Shown: piece after piece, positions 43,797 to 56,655 of the stretch
Numbering within the stretch: the stretch's first letter is position 1
Layout: the number at the start of each line of letters is the position of its first letter
Source of the DNA: Paulownia fortunei
Taxonomy: Eukaryota; Streptophyta; Magnoliopsida; Lamiales; Paulowniaceae
Assembly (NCBI GenBank): GCA_019321725.1
Contig: CM033110.1
Location: 14,873,278-14,937,277, forward strand
DNA: 64,000 nucleotides
Direction of reading: 5' to 3'
Notes under the pieces: generated by a model
Seen by the model: the letters and a program-made list of their open reading frames with translations, nothing else
The model's database searches: none
Told to the model about the DNA's origin: nothing
Translations under genes and position numbers: made by a program

Positions 43797-44150
43797 GGCC
43801 ACAAGATTCCACTGTTAGTACAGTGATTGCTCCATACTGAAATTCAGCCGCAGGTTCCCACTAGAATTCGAACTCTCACTCTTCTGCTGGAAGCAAGTTA
43901 CATATTGATTGTTCCACCAGTTGAACTGTACCTCAATGTGCAATATTTGTGATTTATTCACTTTAAGACTTATGGTCACAAGGTTCCATTGTTAGTACAG
44001 TGATTGCTCCATACCGAAATTCAGTCGCAGGTTCCCACTAGAATTCGAACTCTCACTCTTCCGCTGGAAGCAAGTTACATATTGATTGTTCCACCAGTTG
44101 AACTGTACCCCAATGTGCAATATTTGTGATTTATTCACTTTAAGACTCAT
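43797..44150. repeat. 177-bp tandem duplication near the Tat 3' LTR
   Basis: Units 43797-43973 and 43974-44150 share nearly all positions, starting GGCCACAAG and GGTCACAAG. Each contains GGTTCCCACTAGAATTCGAA, whose reverse strand resembles a Pol III B-box (GTTCGAATTC). The duplication lies 30 bp before the 3' LTR. Confidence 0.9.
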
Positions 44151-44179
44151 GGTTCGTGAACAAGTCTCAAAAGAGCATT

Positions 44180-44975
44180 TGTAGATAAATTAAATTTATG
44201 ATCAATTAAATAATGACACATATAAAATAATATATTAAATATCAATTTTATATTTTCTATTTATGTTTTGAAAATTTAATCAAAATTAATTTCTAAAGTA
44301 AATAATAAATCAATTGATATTTTAGTATATATTTTCGGCGAATCAAATATTTCCAAGTGTCAAATCTCAATTATTGATAATTAAGATTGTATCTCACATC
44401 ACTTCTTCAAATAATCATGATAAGATCTATTTATCCTACAAGTATGAAAGCCAAACACAAGTTGTGAAGAATAAATCCAACCAAGAAATGTGTTAAAGTA
44501 AATTCTCTCAATTTAAGGAAATTAAGTTCAAGGAGATCTAATGAGTTCAAGGCGAAATTCAAAACGTTAATTGTGGAATCTGCTCAAATAATAACATTTA
44601 ATTCGAGATTAAGTTGTTAAACCCTCGAATTAACATTATTATAAATCCAATCCACCTTGGAGAGGTCAAATAGTCAATTTCATTAAAAAGTTACCAAATC
44701 CACTAAGTCAATGTTTTTTAAGTTGTAACATTTAATTCAAAATCAATGTATCAAACTTTTAAATTAACATTATTGAATGACAAAATGAAATTTAGAGGAG
44801 ATCAAATTATCAGTTCCACCTTCAAATTTTGAAATTCAAAAGATATTATTCTTAAATAGAAAAATTATAGAAATTAGTTAGAGATTGTAATACTTTAATT
44901 CTTTTAATATATTAAAATTCAATTTGTATTATTTTTTTTATTTGTTATTTTGTAAATAATGAAATTTGTGTTACA
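44180..44975 (+). repeat. 3' LTR of the Tat-lineage element
   Basis: It starts TGTAGATAAATTAAATTT and ends TTTGTGTTACA. It is collinear with the 5' LTR at 30902-33534 once the nested LTR is ignored, but some 100 bp shorter in the middle and clearly diverged. ACCAC follows directly. Confidence 0.88.
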
Positions 44976-44980
44976 ACCAC

Positions 44981-45340
44981 TAAACATGCTTATGAGCCAC
45001 CACCTCTGCCTAGGTCATAGTCGACCCCTAATCCCCATAGCGTAACCACCCCAATCTCCTTGAGGTAATTTTTCTTCGACCTCTTCTTTAATTTTGTATC
45101 GGTGTGTGTTCAATGGGGTAATGAAATTTACAAAATTTATAATGTGCATATGGAATACTTTAATTGAAATGTGAAATTTTAGGCCTTTCTAATTTTTTGA
45201 GCAAAAATTTGATTTAAAGTTAAAATAAAATTAATTTTCTATTGAACTGAACCGAATATACTACTTTGATGTTTACTAAAAAATTTATTTGGTTCAATTC
45301 GATTTTACCAATGGACAACCCTAGAGTGTCTACTCACAAT
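44981..45340. other. Flank between the Tat element and the eIF6 duplication
   Basis: A GC-richer stretch (44990-45070, with GAGCCACCACCTCTGCC) is followed by AT-rich DNA. No gene is seen. Confidence 0.4.
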
Positions 45341-46568
45341 ATTAGCATATCAAGCTTATATAATCATATATAAGGATTTTAAATCCGTAATTGTAAATGA
45401 ATTGTACATATTCGAATAAGTTTGAGTTACTATATATTTCAAATTATTTAGTATATATTTGGTTCGAATCTCACCAAAGTACAATATTTATCTATTTCTA
45501 CAATGTTGATTTTATAGTAGTTGATTGTTTATAGTTGGTATTTGTAAATTGCTCATTGATGATGGTTAATTGGAATCTTGATACAATAATGTATTTGATC
45601 GTTTCACTAAAATATATATATCTATATATATTTTGAGCTTCTGTATTTCAATAAAAAATTATTCAATTTAATCGTATTCACGTAAAAAATTTCCTTAGTT
45701 TTTATATGTTTTTTCGTTTGATTAATGTTAATAGTTTGTTCCTTCATTTTCATATATATAGTAACAAATTCGGGATTTGATAATAATTCATTAGCTCTTA
45801 AACTACGTAATTGAGGTATTATTAGGATAGTTTGAAAAATAATTTGACAAAATCTCATTTGCATATTAAAATTCATCATTAAAATGGTGACTAATTTAGA
45901 AATAAATCGATATAAAATGTTTAATTATTTTATAAAAATAATACAGTTATGTATGAAAATTGTCAATTGAACTTATATTATGTAGTAAATTTATATATAT
46001 ATATATACACGAAAAAAATAGAAAAACAAGTTAGTATAATGTAATCTTATTAAAATAAAAATAAAACTCATAGATAAATTATTGTATTAATGAAAAATTC
46101 GAGAGATTATCATATTATTATTTATGAAAGATTTATACAGGATCTTGCTATACAAATATCATATTTTATATAAACTATTTCCAAAATTATGAGAATTCTG
46201 ATACTATGTTTATATCTATTATAAAACACATTGAAGACAAGCTAATAAATCAAGCTGCTTGGTTAAAAGCTTGAGCTTGGAAAATTTTTATCGAGCTCAA
46301 ATATAAAATGGGTGGGTACTGACTGGGCTTGGATTGGATTAGAACTTCATGTGTTAAGTTGCTTAACCTAAAATTTTTTCTTAATATTTGGATCAGACCA
46401 ACTCTGGGGCAGAGTTAAAAATTTCATAATTGAGGGGACTCCAAAGAAAATAAGAGAACTTTTTGAAATAATCTACTGCCCTGAGTTTCTTGTCATATTT
46501 TCTTTATTAAATTATAAAATAGAGAGAAATAAAATATTCCCTTGTCCCAACTCAAAGCACTAACAATC

Positions 46569-46577
46569 AAACCCTAA
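46569..46577 (+). promoter_or_regulatory. Telo-box upstream of eIF6 copy A
   Basis: AAACCCTAA lies 106 bp before the ATG. Telo-boxes are established elements of plant promoters for ribosomal and translation-factor genes. Just upstream, the position of a second box present in copy B is here CAAAGCACTAAC, an apparently lost box. Confidence 0.6.
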
Positions 46578-46682
46578 ATCGTTCCCCTCTTTATTCCTTC
46601 ATAACCGCAGCTTTCTATTCAATTTTAGCTATTAATTTAAGTTCCGCAGATCGTTCCTGGTCAGGTGCCTTCTTCTTTCACC

Positions 46683-49600
46683 ATGGCAACAAGTACGTAC
46701 CCGCGGGCAGTCACTCATTTATATAATGTTATGTATGGATAGAGTATATAGTCTTTATCAATTCATAGATACAAAGATGCCACTGGGGTTTTACTTTTTT
46801 TGCACAGGATTGCAGTACGAGAATAATAGCGAGATTGGGGTTTTTTCCAAGCTCACCAATGCTTATTGTCTGGTTGCAATTGGGGGTTCTGAAAACTTCT
46901 ACAGGTATCATTTTATCACAGCTTTATAGTGGTCGTGTATCTGTAGTTTATTGTTTAAAACTTCATGTTTGGTGGCAGCACATTTGAGGCTGAGTTGGCT
47001 GATGTAATTCCTGTGGTTAAAACTTCCATTGCCGGCACTAGAATCATTGGACGGCTCTGTGCTGGTGAGAGTTCTGTTCTTTGATCGGTTTTGCTGCCTC
47101 GAATTCACTCATCCAAAATTGAAGGCTAATGATCTTTCCTCCACCCCACCTTTCCCCCAAAAATACTCCATTGGCAGGAAATAAAAATGGGTTGCTTTTG
47201 CCTCACAATACTACTGATCAAGGTGATCCCACAACTCGTATAATATGTTACATGCATATGTATTTTGTATATTTGAGCTTTATGCTTACTAAATGCTTAT
47301 GGAGTTATGCATATTTTCGAGCCAGTAAATTTAGATGATTGATTTATTGGGTTTAAGAAGATCTGTCCCCATCAAGATTATGTGTGTAATTCTGTATTCT
47401 AACTTTGAGTTCCAGGGGAAGTATAATTTGCTAACAGAGAAGACTTGTTGGAAGTTTTTAGATTATGATAGCATAAATTGCTTTAAAATATTGCACTGCA
47501 TCTATCTCTCCAGAAAATGAGTGTAAGAGCTGAGAAGATGAGCATGTTAGTTCCTTATTAAGGTTTATATAAAATTGCTCTGATCCATCTCATAGATCAA
47601 ATATAATATTGGTCATCTGCCCTGCTTTTTGGATAGATTGTCAATGGATTGCCATATGTCCAAATATAATGAAATCCGTAAATGATTTCTCTGTGATTAT
47701 AAGCCAGAGTTTGCATTGCTGTGAGTTGTTTGTCTAATAAGAATAATACTTATTGTGGCTAGTCAAGATTGTGAACTTATAGATGAGACTGGCCAGCATA
47801 TTGAGTTTGATACGACTGTTTGGAATTGGAATTACAATGTCTGTTTATGATGGCCATTGCAATTGGGTTGCTATACTCTTGTAGATTCTTTATGTCTAGC
47901 ACTCTAACTCGTCACTTAGGCAGTTAAAACACCCTGATAAATTCGATTTTCCTTTGTTGTTGGTCATGTTTTGTTCATTTGACTGCGGACACTGACTATT
48001 TCCATATAATTATGGTCTTTGCTTTAGAACGAGAATATTACATTTTGTTGGTTTTCTGGTTTTCTAGATCTGATGTTGATATCTCTATGCTGCTATCATA
48101 GAGCTTCAGCACTTGAGGAACAGTCTACCAGATTCAGTTGTTGTTCAGCGTATTGATGAAAGATTATCTGCTCTAGGGAACTGCATTGCGTGCAATGATC
48201 ATGTTGCTCTTACACATCCTGATCTTGACAGGGTAAGCATTTGCATATATATGAACTACCTACTTTGTCTAGAAGTTCATATTTGAGTTTTGGTGAGTGT
48301 GAAGTGTTTTTTTTTCTGTTGGATGATCCAAATGCTTGTTTTTAATCCACCTATTATATTCTGGTACGCATAGCTTCTTGTATCTTCTGTTACTCTGGGG
48401 GTTTTGTGGAAAGCTCACCTAATTGCCAGACTCTGTAGTATTATTGGATTTAACACCATAACTTGTGATATGGAGAAAAGTATATCGTTTCTTCTATTCT
48501 CATTTAAAGTTTAGTTATTTCATTTTCTAGCCTTGAGTTGATCATATTATCTTATTGTTCCTTGTTTATTGTCTGTTTGGTATTAGAACTTCATAATTGC
48601 CACATTTTGGCGTGATTCTGAAATATCATTTACTTCAGCCTGTGTTATGAACTTCTGTAAGCCTCAATTTATATTCTTTAATTTTTATCTTTTGTCTTTA
48701 CCAAATTTTAGTTTGTCTGCATCCTCTTTCCAGTACTCGATGCTTTGTTAATTTATTTCTCCTTTCATTTAAAAGTAGTCTTCCCCTTCCCTTCTGTACT
48801 CAAGGACTATTACATCTGTATATTTTACCTGAGATCCCCTCTTTTTCATATGTGCATCGTTGGCTAATAATATTCTTTGACCTATTCAATTGTAGTCATC
48901 TTTAGTGGTTGATTTCCTTTGGTTAACAAAATTTGTTCTCCTTTTATATGCATGATAAATGCTTGCTATCACTTAACAGTATCACTTAGAAGGTAATTTT
49001 CTGCGACAAGCTGTGCGCTTTCTCCACAAGAAAAATTATTTATCGTTTATGCTGGTCTTTATTCTGTTTGTCTACGCCTATGCCTTTTGGAGACTTTTGT
49101 TCCAGATTTTTTACCAACCACATCATCCTGTCATGATTGCAGTACATATTTTTGTATTCCCAGTTGTGTAAGTGTTTCCAAATTGTGATGGAGAGAAGAA
49201 ATGGCGAATAAGTAGGAAATGTTGTATAGTATTGCCTAATCTTTGTGAAATTAGTTATCTTTGGCAGTTCCTCAGATGTGGAGCTGGACAGTTAGTACCT
49301 GAGTATCTTTAAGCGATGCCTTTATTCAGTTAAATGCTTGTATAGGTCCCTGATTTCTTGTGAATGTTTTGTAGAATATGAACAGGTTCCTGTAATTTCC
49401 CTAACCTGAAAACATACAATTCTGCTGCCTCCATAAAAGGTCCAAAACAATGTTGATTAGGTTGAAAATGTACATCAGTACTTTGTAAAATGCTTATTAT
49501 TTTGTTTTCACGACATTTTTCCCTCTTTTTGAAGCAAGTTCTCTAGGTCTGTGTTCAACTTGCTTGTGGAAACTCCAACTTAAAAATGAAGAGCAGGAAA

Positions 49601-51106
49601 ACCAAATTGATAGGGGAATTACTTGAAAACTAGAGAAAAATCTCAATTATTTTTTCTGGCATAAATGTTGAAACAAATTTTTTTTGCTGGACAAATTTAA
49701 AAGGGCATAAGTAAATATTTCTAAAGTATCGGCCCGTTAAATGCACCATTTGGTGATCATATCACAAGGTTAACAACTTTATTATAGATTTGTATGTACC
49801 AAACCCCTATGGTTTTGTTGCTCATAGAAGTTAAAATTGAAAAGAAGCATAAAACAAGAGACTATCTCGAAAGCACCTTAATGCCAAACTATTTGAATTA
49901 AGTTCTGACTGGTCATGGCATCATTGATTGGTGAATCTCAGTTGTGAGACTATCTGGTTTCTTGTGTGCTGAAACTAGAAATCCTGTTGGTCACTATCGT
50001 CGAATAAAGAGAGATAAAATCTTCGAAATTGCTGACTGACGGTTGGTGGAAGATTTCATACATCTATCTTTGAGGGGCGTCAGTTTAATTTCTTCCTCTT
50101 TTGCTTTGATATTCCCTGATCAATTGATTGATACTTGTTAATAATTTACCAAAGAATATTACTTGAAGAAGGTGAAATAGGCTTTTGTAGTTCCACAATG
50201 GTTTTGTTTCAAGTATTCCTTAATGGTCTATGAGGGGATTTATCTCTCCTACAAACTTTTTGTAGTTAATTCACAGGTTTAATGGAACCAAAACTCACTT
50301 TAGGAATTTTTTTTCCTATGAAAATGTATTTCTTGGATTTTTGGATACAACAATTTTCTTAGAAGGTTTTTTTAGCATCTTTCCATAGTGCCCTTAAAAA
50401 ATGTGCTTTAATTTTAGTTTTGCTACATTGTGTTTGTTAGTTACTTTCTTCTTGTTAGAGATGCTGGGATGAAAAAGTGCACTGATGTCAAGTTTAGTTG
50501 TTGCTTGGTTGTCTTTCATGTATGATGCCAATGTTTATTTACAGCAATAGTTTGGTTTTGAAATATGTTTAATTAGAAACGTGGAAGTTACTAATGTTCA
50601 ATATTTTGTCAGGAAACTGAGGACATGATTGCTGATGTTCTCGGAGTGGAAGTTTTCCGGCAGACTATTGCCGGTAATATACTTGTGGGAAGTTATTGTG
50701 CACTTTCCAACAGAGGTGGCTTGGTAAGATCTTAATTCTTCGCTGAAGTAAGCTTTTTTTAATAGAAAGTTGACATCCCAGTTTGAAACAGAGGGTACTT
50801 GATCTTTATACTCACTCCATCCTCAACACAAATTGGTTTGTGGAGCAGGTCCATCCTCATACATCCATAGAAGATCTAGATGAACTCTCAACCCTCCTTC
50901 AAGTCCCTTTGGTTGCTGGGACTGTGAATCGTGGTAGCGAAGTGATAGCTGCTGGCTTGACAGTCAATGACTGGACGGCATTCTGTGGATCAGATACAAC
51001 TGCTACTGAGTTGTCTGTTCTTGAGAGTGTTTTCAAGTTGAGAGAAGCTCAACCTAGTGCTCTTGTCGATGAGATGAGAAAATCATTGATCGACAGCTAC
51101 GTTTGA
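46683..51106 (+). CDS. eIF6: Eukaryotic translation initiation factor 6, copy A; 7 exons
   Basis: Exons 46683-46692, 46808-46904, 46979-47064, 47178-47222, 48102-48232, 50613-50723 and 50849-51106 give 738 nt, 245 aa, the exact eIF6 length. All introns are GT-AG. The first exon is only 10 nt (ATG GCA ACA A). The protein has the pseudo-fivefold eIF6 repeats: [134 protein letters not shown]. eIF6 binds the 60S subunit at uL14, acts in 60S biogenesis and prevents premature joining to 40S; it works in nucleolus and cytoplasm. The start is fixed by the paralog and by the conserved MATR N-terminus. No defect is visible; Ile-Ala-Gly replaces the paralog's Ile-Gly-Gly near residue 55. Confidence 0.95.
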
Positions 51107-51312
51107 GTTTTAGAAACTTTGGGATAACTTTGTGTGTGTAGATGAGGCTACAAGTCTCTTGGGGCGAGCTTTTGCTCTGTTTTTACAATAGTTTCAGTTT
51201 TATGAAGAACATTTTGTCATTGTTATGTTATTGAATATGTAAGCCCTAATGTTGGGCCACACATTTCATCTCACTTTGCTGTTAGCTTCAGTCTCTTCAG
51301 TGTTGTGTTTAT

Positions 51313-51322
51313 TGACAATAAA
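51313..51322 (+). terminator. Possible polyadenylation signal of eIF6 copy A
   Basis: GACAATAAAT lies about 210 bp after the stop codon. The same position in copy B reads GGAAATGAAT, so the AATAAA is not conserved. Plant signals are loose, so the call is weak. Confidence 0.35.
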
Positions 51323-53077
51323 TTGCGACTTGGATTTGGGGTAGCACAACTTTGGTTGTAATGACGCATTCATATCATATTTTATCTTCACTCTTTAAGA
51401 TCTCTTATCTCTGTATTAATCCCAAATATATATACACACATATATAAGTATATATGTATATGAACGAGTTGAATGCGGTTTCATTTCAGTCCACTGGTAG
51501 ATTTTCGGTCAGAATAGGAGCACGAAATGGGATTTTTTTTGTTGGCCTCCATACCCTATCCTAGTGGTAGTTGGATATAGAGTATGTAAGTAACAAATCT
51601 CAATCACTTACTATTGGACTCAAAAAATTAGGACTTTGGACTCCATGTTAAATGAGTTGGAATTCACTTGGACTTTAATAGAAAAGTATGACTCGATTTT
51701 GATATTTGAACATGGCCCAAACTTAAAGATATTACGAGTTGTACCTAAATTTTAGGGTGAATATTACTTGGCACTCCTCAGCTATATGCAAGCAGCATCT
51801 TTGTCCCTTTAAGCTATAAATTATATACCCTTTGTCCCCTCCAACTAAATATATATATATATAATGTGTGTGTGTGTTTTTCAATTTATCATTGAAAATA
51901 TTAAAATTCTAAAATTTTATTTGAACTTAATATATAAAATAATTAATCTAAACAAGACCAACTACAAAATGATATATTTGAATTTTATACTAAAATAATA
52001 ATTTTATGTAATAAAGTAACTTTATATTTTACTAGATTAATTAATACTTTCAGTGAAAGTTTAAAAGATATTTAAGCAAAATGGTAAATTTACCTTAAAT
52101 CGATGGAGATGGGTAGATAATTAGGAGTTGGGATGCCAAACAACTCTCCGTAGATAGCTCTACAAGGTAATCTTATAATTTTGGGAGAAAAAGGGGTCGA
52201 TGTGGCCAAATCGATGCGTCTATTTATCAAAACACAAATCTTTTACATTAAGTCATAAAATCATGTATGGAAGCTAATACCTATGGAATGTCTGAAGGTT
52301 AAAGAAGTTAATGACTTTTCCTATATTCTCATTTTCATAATATAAAACAATGTTTGGTTCTACTTCTCGAATAATAAAGTTATTTATGGGGGATGAATTT
52401 TAACATGGAATTTTCAAGATGTGCTTATGGATATTATCTAGTGCTTGGTAAAAATACATTTTAATAACCATTCAATAAAAGTACAAAAAAAGAAATTCAA
52501 ATGCTGTAAATATGCAATTCTGCGAAATATAATTTTTAGATGCAACTTATTCCAAAAGTTCCTTTAAAATTAAGCACATATCACTTTCACAAATGAAATT
52601 CCATAACTAAAGGTACATTTCGGATGGGTCTCCAAACACCTTGTATTATTTTGGTGCCATTTGAGTGGTTTTACTCACACCGGCCTTGTGACTATTAGTT
52701 ACATAATGACTAGTTATGATAATCAAATTAATTAAAAATACTTTAAAATATTAATTTAAGTATAAAATTTAACTATCACAATTTTAGTTGGTCTAATTTA
52801 AATAACTTACTTTATATTATTAAATCCATATAGCAGTTCTAAATTCAATATTTTTCCAATACAATTTGCTGAGAGAAACATATTAAAATATAAATTGTAT
52901 TTTTTTACTTGAAAGAGGCAAGACATTACATGCATATAGTTGGACGGCAAAAACTGAAATTCACCATGAATTTTATAGTGTCTTTCAAGTCAAGCTTCAG
53001 ACCCATATTCTGATTTATTAGGAAAACAAGTCTCAAGCCTTCACTCCCTTCTTTGGGTAAAAATATCATGTGTGTCT

Positions 53078-53078
<1 letters not shown>
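51323..53078. other. 3' flank of eIF6 copy A
   Basis: This is AT-rich DNA with no gene seen. A TA/TG dinucleotide tract lies at about 51849-51880. Much of 51880-52900 has no clear counterpart in unit B. Confidence 0.5.
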
Positions 53079-53133
<55 letters not shown>

Positions 53134-53138
53134 GTATA
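53079..53138. repeat. Compound (CA)n(TA)n microsatellite
   Basis: About 17 CA units run from 53079, followed by about 13 TA units. In unit B the same place (about 62310-62330) has only GGGCTATATATTTG, so the array expanded in unit A after the duplication, or contracted in B. Confidence 0.95.
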
Positions 53139-54265
53139 TAATACTATCAATATGATTGAAAATAAAAAGGAAGTTTTTATACATAGATGAAGCCAGAAAC
53201 AACTATTTAGTGAAAATATTGAATTTTTTAAAAAAATAACATATTGGATGGAATTATGATAAAATTTAAGTAAAAAGAACGACCCGTTCTAGATTTATTT
53301 AAAACTAAATTTGAGGACATAAATTAGTTTGAAAATAAGAAGGTCAAAGTTGTATGATTATAAAGTTCTACATAAACACTAATATTTCTTTTGATATAGG
53401 TTTGCATTTATTGTTTTTGAAGAACTTCAATGGATTGAGCATAAATTGGTTTTCATAATTGCAAGCCCTAATTTTGACCAAATTTGTTCTAAGAAAAATG
53501 CTTCACACTTGGGCAGCCCTATTTACATTCAATATCATTTCTTATTTTATTTTATTATTATTATTTTTTATTTTTTTATTTTTATCTATGGATTTCTGCC
53601 GTCGTTTAGAATAATATCAACAAATTACATAAACTACAAAAATTATTAAAAACTAAATGCCCTTCATAACAATTAATTAATTGGATTGTTATTTTTGTTG
53701 TTGTTATTGTTATGCTATTTTATTTTAAACTTTTTGTGCCGCTTCTTAAAACTAAGCTATGATTTAATAATGAGTAATATGCATGCATTTTAATTTTGCA
53801 AAATTTTGAAAAGGGAAAATATAAAGTATCTAAACGAGATACAACATTAAAAAATATAAATCTCATACATCTAAAGATTTTGTTTAACAAAAAAAAAAAA
53901 TACAAAAAGTTAGAAATACTGATAAACAAACTAACTTGAACCAATTGAAATAGAAAAACACCAAGGTATTTATTGAACTCTTCCAAAATTTTCTCTCACA
54001 ATAAAAATGAGACAGAGGTTATAAGACTAATTTTCAATCACAATGAAATTGAATAGAGCGTTGCCAAATTTAATAATAATTATATATCATTAATAAATAA
54101 TAAACATAGGCACTTATTAACTGAAAAAAATAAGATATTAATGAATTATTAAAAGACATGTTTTCAAATAAAATATTTAAGGCATTCAATAAAGTCGTAT
54201 AGGAGTCATTTATGGTCTCATCCTAATCAGAAGTTCCAGATTACAGTGAATAGAAATTTCTTTGC

Positions 54266-55677
54266 ATGTAGTGTAAAAAAATTTAGTGACCAAATCCAAG
54301 TATATGTAATGTATATTTTAGTAATATATTCTAAATTATCATTTAATAGGTGTATGGGATATTTAATTTTAATATATACTTAAAACAATATATATCATTT
54401 TAAATTATCTTTATATTTGACTTTCTAAAAACATGACTTTGAATTTAATCATCTTGAAATTTAATTTAGTAAATTTTATTATAAAGAAATAATATTCCTG
54501 CCTTGATAAGAACTAGATATATTCTTATATAGTTTTTATAATTATTAAAAATTTGAATGGATATAATTATCTACCTTAATCCAAAAGAATGTAACATTAT
54601 TCAGAGAATGTATATAACTTAATTAAAAATTCAAATAACTATATAAAAATCTTTCATTTATTTCTTCGTATTTATCAAAGTCATCAAGTATTTTCGTCAC
54701 TTATATTTAGAATTTATGTAAATATTATATTTCATTTACCAAATATGTTAAATATTTGTATTTCCCACCTTTTTCTTTTTAAATAATTAGAGGATCATAC
54801 AATTAACAAATAGAGGCATAAAAAATTTATATGCTTTATTACATAAACAAAAATAGGTTAAGTAATTAAATAGTTTTATTTTAACAGTTTCAATGATTGA
54901 GCTTAACCTCACATCTTTTGCAGTCTCCACCATCTCCATCTTATCAACGCAAACCTGAAGCCGCCACACACAGACGCTGCACCGCTTAGCACCGCCATCT
55001 CCTCCACCCGCAGCCGCGCCTGCGCACCACCTCCGCCATCTATAGGTCGTTGATTTGAAGTTCATTATGTTTCCGCGATATAGTGAAACTGAAGCACTTA
55101 TTTTTTTGTTATTACGATTCGATATATGTTTTTATTTACCGATTTGATATGTGAATCTGTTTCCGTCTGTGTAGTTCTCTCTGGTAAATTTGGTTTTGAG
55201 AATCGGGTATCTAGATAGTCGAGTAGGGGTTTACAAAAGTAAAAACTTTATATTTGACTGACTACCATATGTAATTTATTATATTTTTTAGCATCCGAAC
55301 GTTACATGTTTGATTGAGTTTCAACATCAAAATCTAGACTCTGCTCTTCCTTTTTAAGTTCCGACAATCTTAGAACAGCAAGAAATCTCTTTTTCTTTTT
55401 TACCTCCATCGACTTAGAGACCCTTTGTTACATGGGCTTTTTGTTATCTGATTTTTACTGTTTCTTAATTATTTTTCGATTATTTTCAGTCACATCCTCT
55501 CTTTCTGATCCGCCTTTGGCCTTTGTTAATCCTTTTTGTTGATAGTCAGTTTACTATGTTCTATGGTTAGCAAAATATGAGGCTCAAAGCTGTTCGATCC
55601 AGTGTTTAATGCTCACAACATGTATTTCAAGCATTTGCAGTTGAGTTTGTATTCTTTGGCTATCTTCTTCCCTTGGC
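54266..55677. other. Spacer between the two eIF6 duplication units, with a GC-rich island
   Basis: AT-rich flanks surround 54920-55045, which is rich in C and CG (AGCCGCCACACACAGACGCT, CCACCCGCAGCCGCGCCTGC). It is followed by TTTCCGCGATATAGTG and a T-rich, intron-like stretch. This looks like the 5' UTR and first intron of a plant gene, but no exon follows before unit B. A 92-codon minus frame (54787-55065) is low-complexity and unconvincing. Confidence 0.45.
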
Positions 55678-56508
55678 ATTAGCATATTAAGCTTATGTAA
55701 TCATATTGAGGATTTTAAATTCATAATAGCAAATGGATTATACTTATTCGAATAAGTTTGACTTACTACCTATTTTAAATCATTTGTTATCTACTTTTAT
55801 AGTAGTTGCATATTGATTTTTGTAAATTATTTATTAATGATTGCTAATTAATTGTTAATTGATATCTCGATACAATTGATTGGTAATCTTTGTTGATTGA
55901 TATATTGATACAGTGATGTATTTGTTCGCTTCACTAAAAAAAAGTACATATATTGAGCTTTTTATTCCAATAAATATTGTACTCCAAATAAGGTTCAAGT
56001 AAAAAATTTCCTTATTTTTAATTTTTTTTATTAACTTGAATAGTTTGTTCCTTTATATTCGTATCCATAGTCATAGATTCGGGAATAAGTCGTGCTTTTA
56101 AAATTTTTAGTTTGTATCGCGATTTTTTAAATGTTTTTTTGTTTAATTAATGTGAATAGTTTGTTCGTTTCTATTCGTATGATTGTATCGACTATAAAAC
56201 ACATTTAAGACAAGCTAATAATTCAAGCTGCTCAATTAAAAACTTGAGCTTGAACTATTTGAATCAAGCTCAAGTCTAAAATGGATGGATACTAGTTGGG
56301 CTTGGATTGAATTAGAACTCAATGTCTGCAATTCGAGTTTGAACCTAAGCCCAAATTTTTTCTTAATAGTCCAAAGAAAAGAAGAGAACTTGAAAAGGAG
56401 ATAACTTAGTTTCAATGACAAGATGCATTCCTTGTTAATCTAGTGCCCATATTTTCCCTTATTAAATTGAAAAATAGAGAGAAAAAAAAATCCTCTTGTC
56501 CCAACTCA

Positions 56509-56531
56509 AAACCCTAACCATAAAACCCTAA
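56509..56531 (+). promoter_or_regulatory. Two telo-boxes upstream of eIF6 copy B
   Basis: AAACCCTAA occurs at 56509-56517 and again at 56523-56531, about 125-147 bp before the ATG. Copy A keeps only the second one. Such boxes cooperate with other elements in meristem-active promoters of translation genes. Confidence 0.6.
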
Positions 56532-56655
56532 TTTAATTCCCTTTTATTCCATTTGTACCCCCAATTTTCTCTTCATCTTCCCCATTCAATTTTATCTATT
56601 AATTTTTTAAGCTCTGCAGATCTCGTTGTGTCTGTTCCGACCTTCTCTTTTCACC

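Larger units (their letters stand above)
30902..44975 (+). mobile_element. Tat-lineage Ty3/gypsy retrotransposon with an antisense PMD gene
   Basis: The LTRs at 30902-33534 (with a nested solo LTR) and 44180-44975 start TGTAGA and end in TACA. The flanks ACGAC (30897-30901) and ACCAC (44976-44980) match at 4 of 5. Inside, in order, are gag, protease, RT, RNase H, a second archaeal-type RNase H and integrase. A 4-kb tail follows with a plant-mobile-domain gene on the opposite strand. Dual RNase H plus an extra tail region fits the Tat lineage (Ogre/Retand-like). Every ORF is broken, so the element is dead. It inserted exactly at the edge of the older LTR ending at 30897. Confidence 0.88.
45341..54265 (+). 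repeat. Tandem segmental duplication, unit A
   Basis: Homology with unit B begins at ATTAGCATATCAAGCTTAT (45341) and can be followed through the gene, its introns and the 3' flank to about 54265 (CTCATCCTAATCAGAAG). Unit A is about 1.5 kb longer, mostly from extra sequence after 51700. Exons are highly alike; introns and flanks carry many small indels. Confidence 0.85.

Noticed and set aside
10232..44984. Identical ACCACTAAA after copy 1 (10232) and after the Tat element (44976), suggesting a shared target
   Set aside because: Only 9 bp agree and the sequences diverge at once; left flanks differ. Chance is enough.
47700..47850. Well-conserved eIF6 intron segment as a possible snoRNA
   Set aside because: No convincing C/D or H/ACA boxes; the matching segment in copy B (57660-57810) is explained by the duplication itself.
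52926..53150. 74-codon minus frame with Cys-Val runs
   Set aside because: A direct translation of the CA/TA microsatellite.
54787..55065. 92-codon minus frame
   Set aside because: Gly/Ala-rich part comes only from the GC-rich island; no motif and no splice-compatible partner exon.
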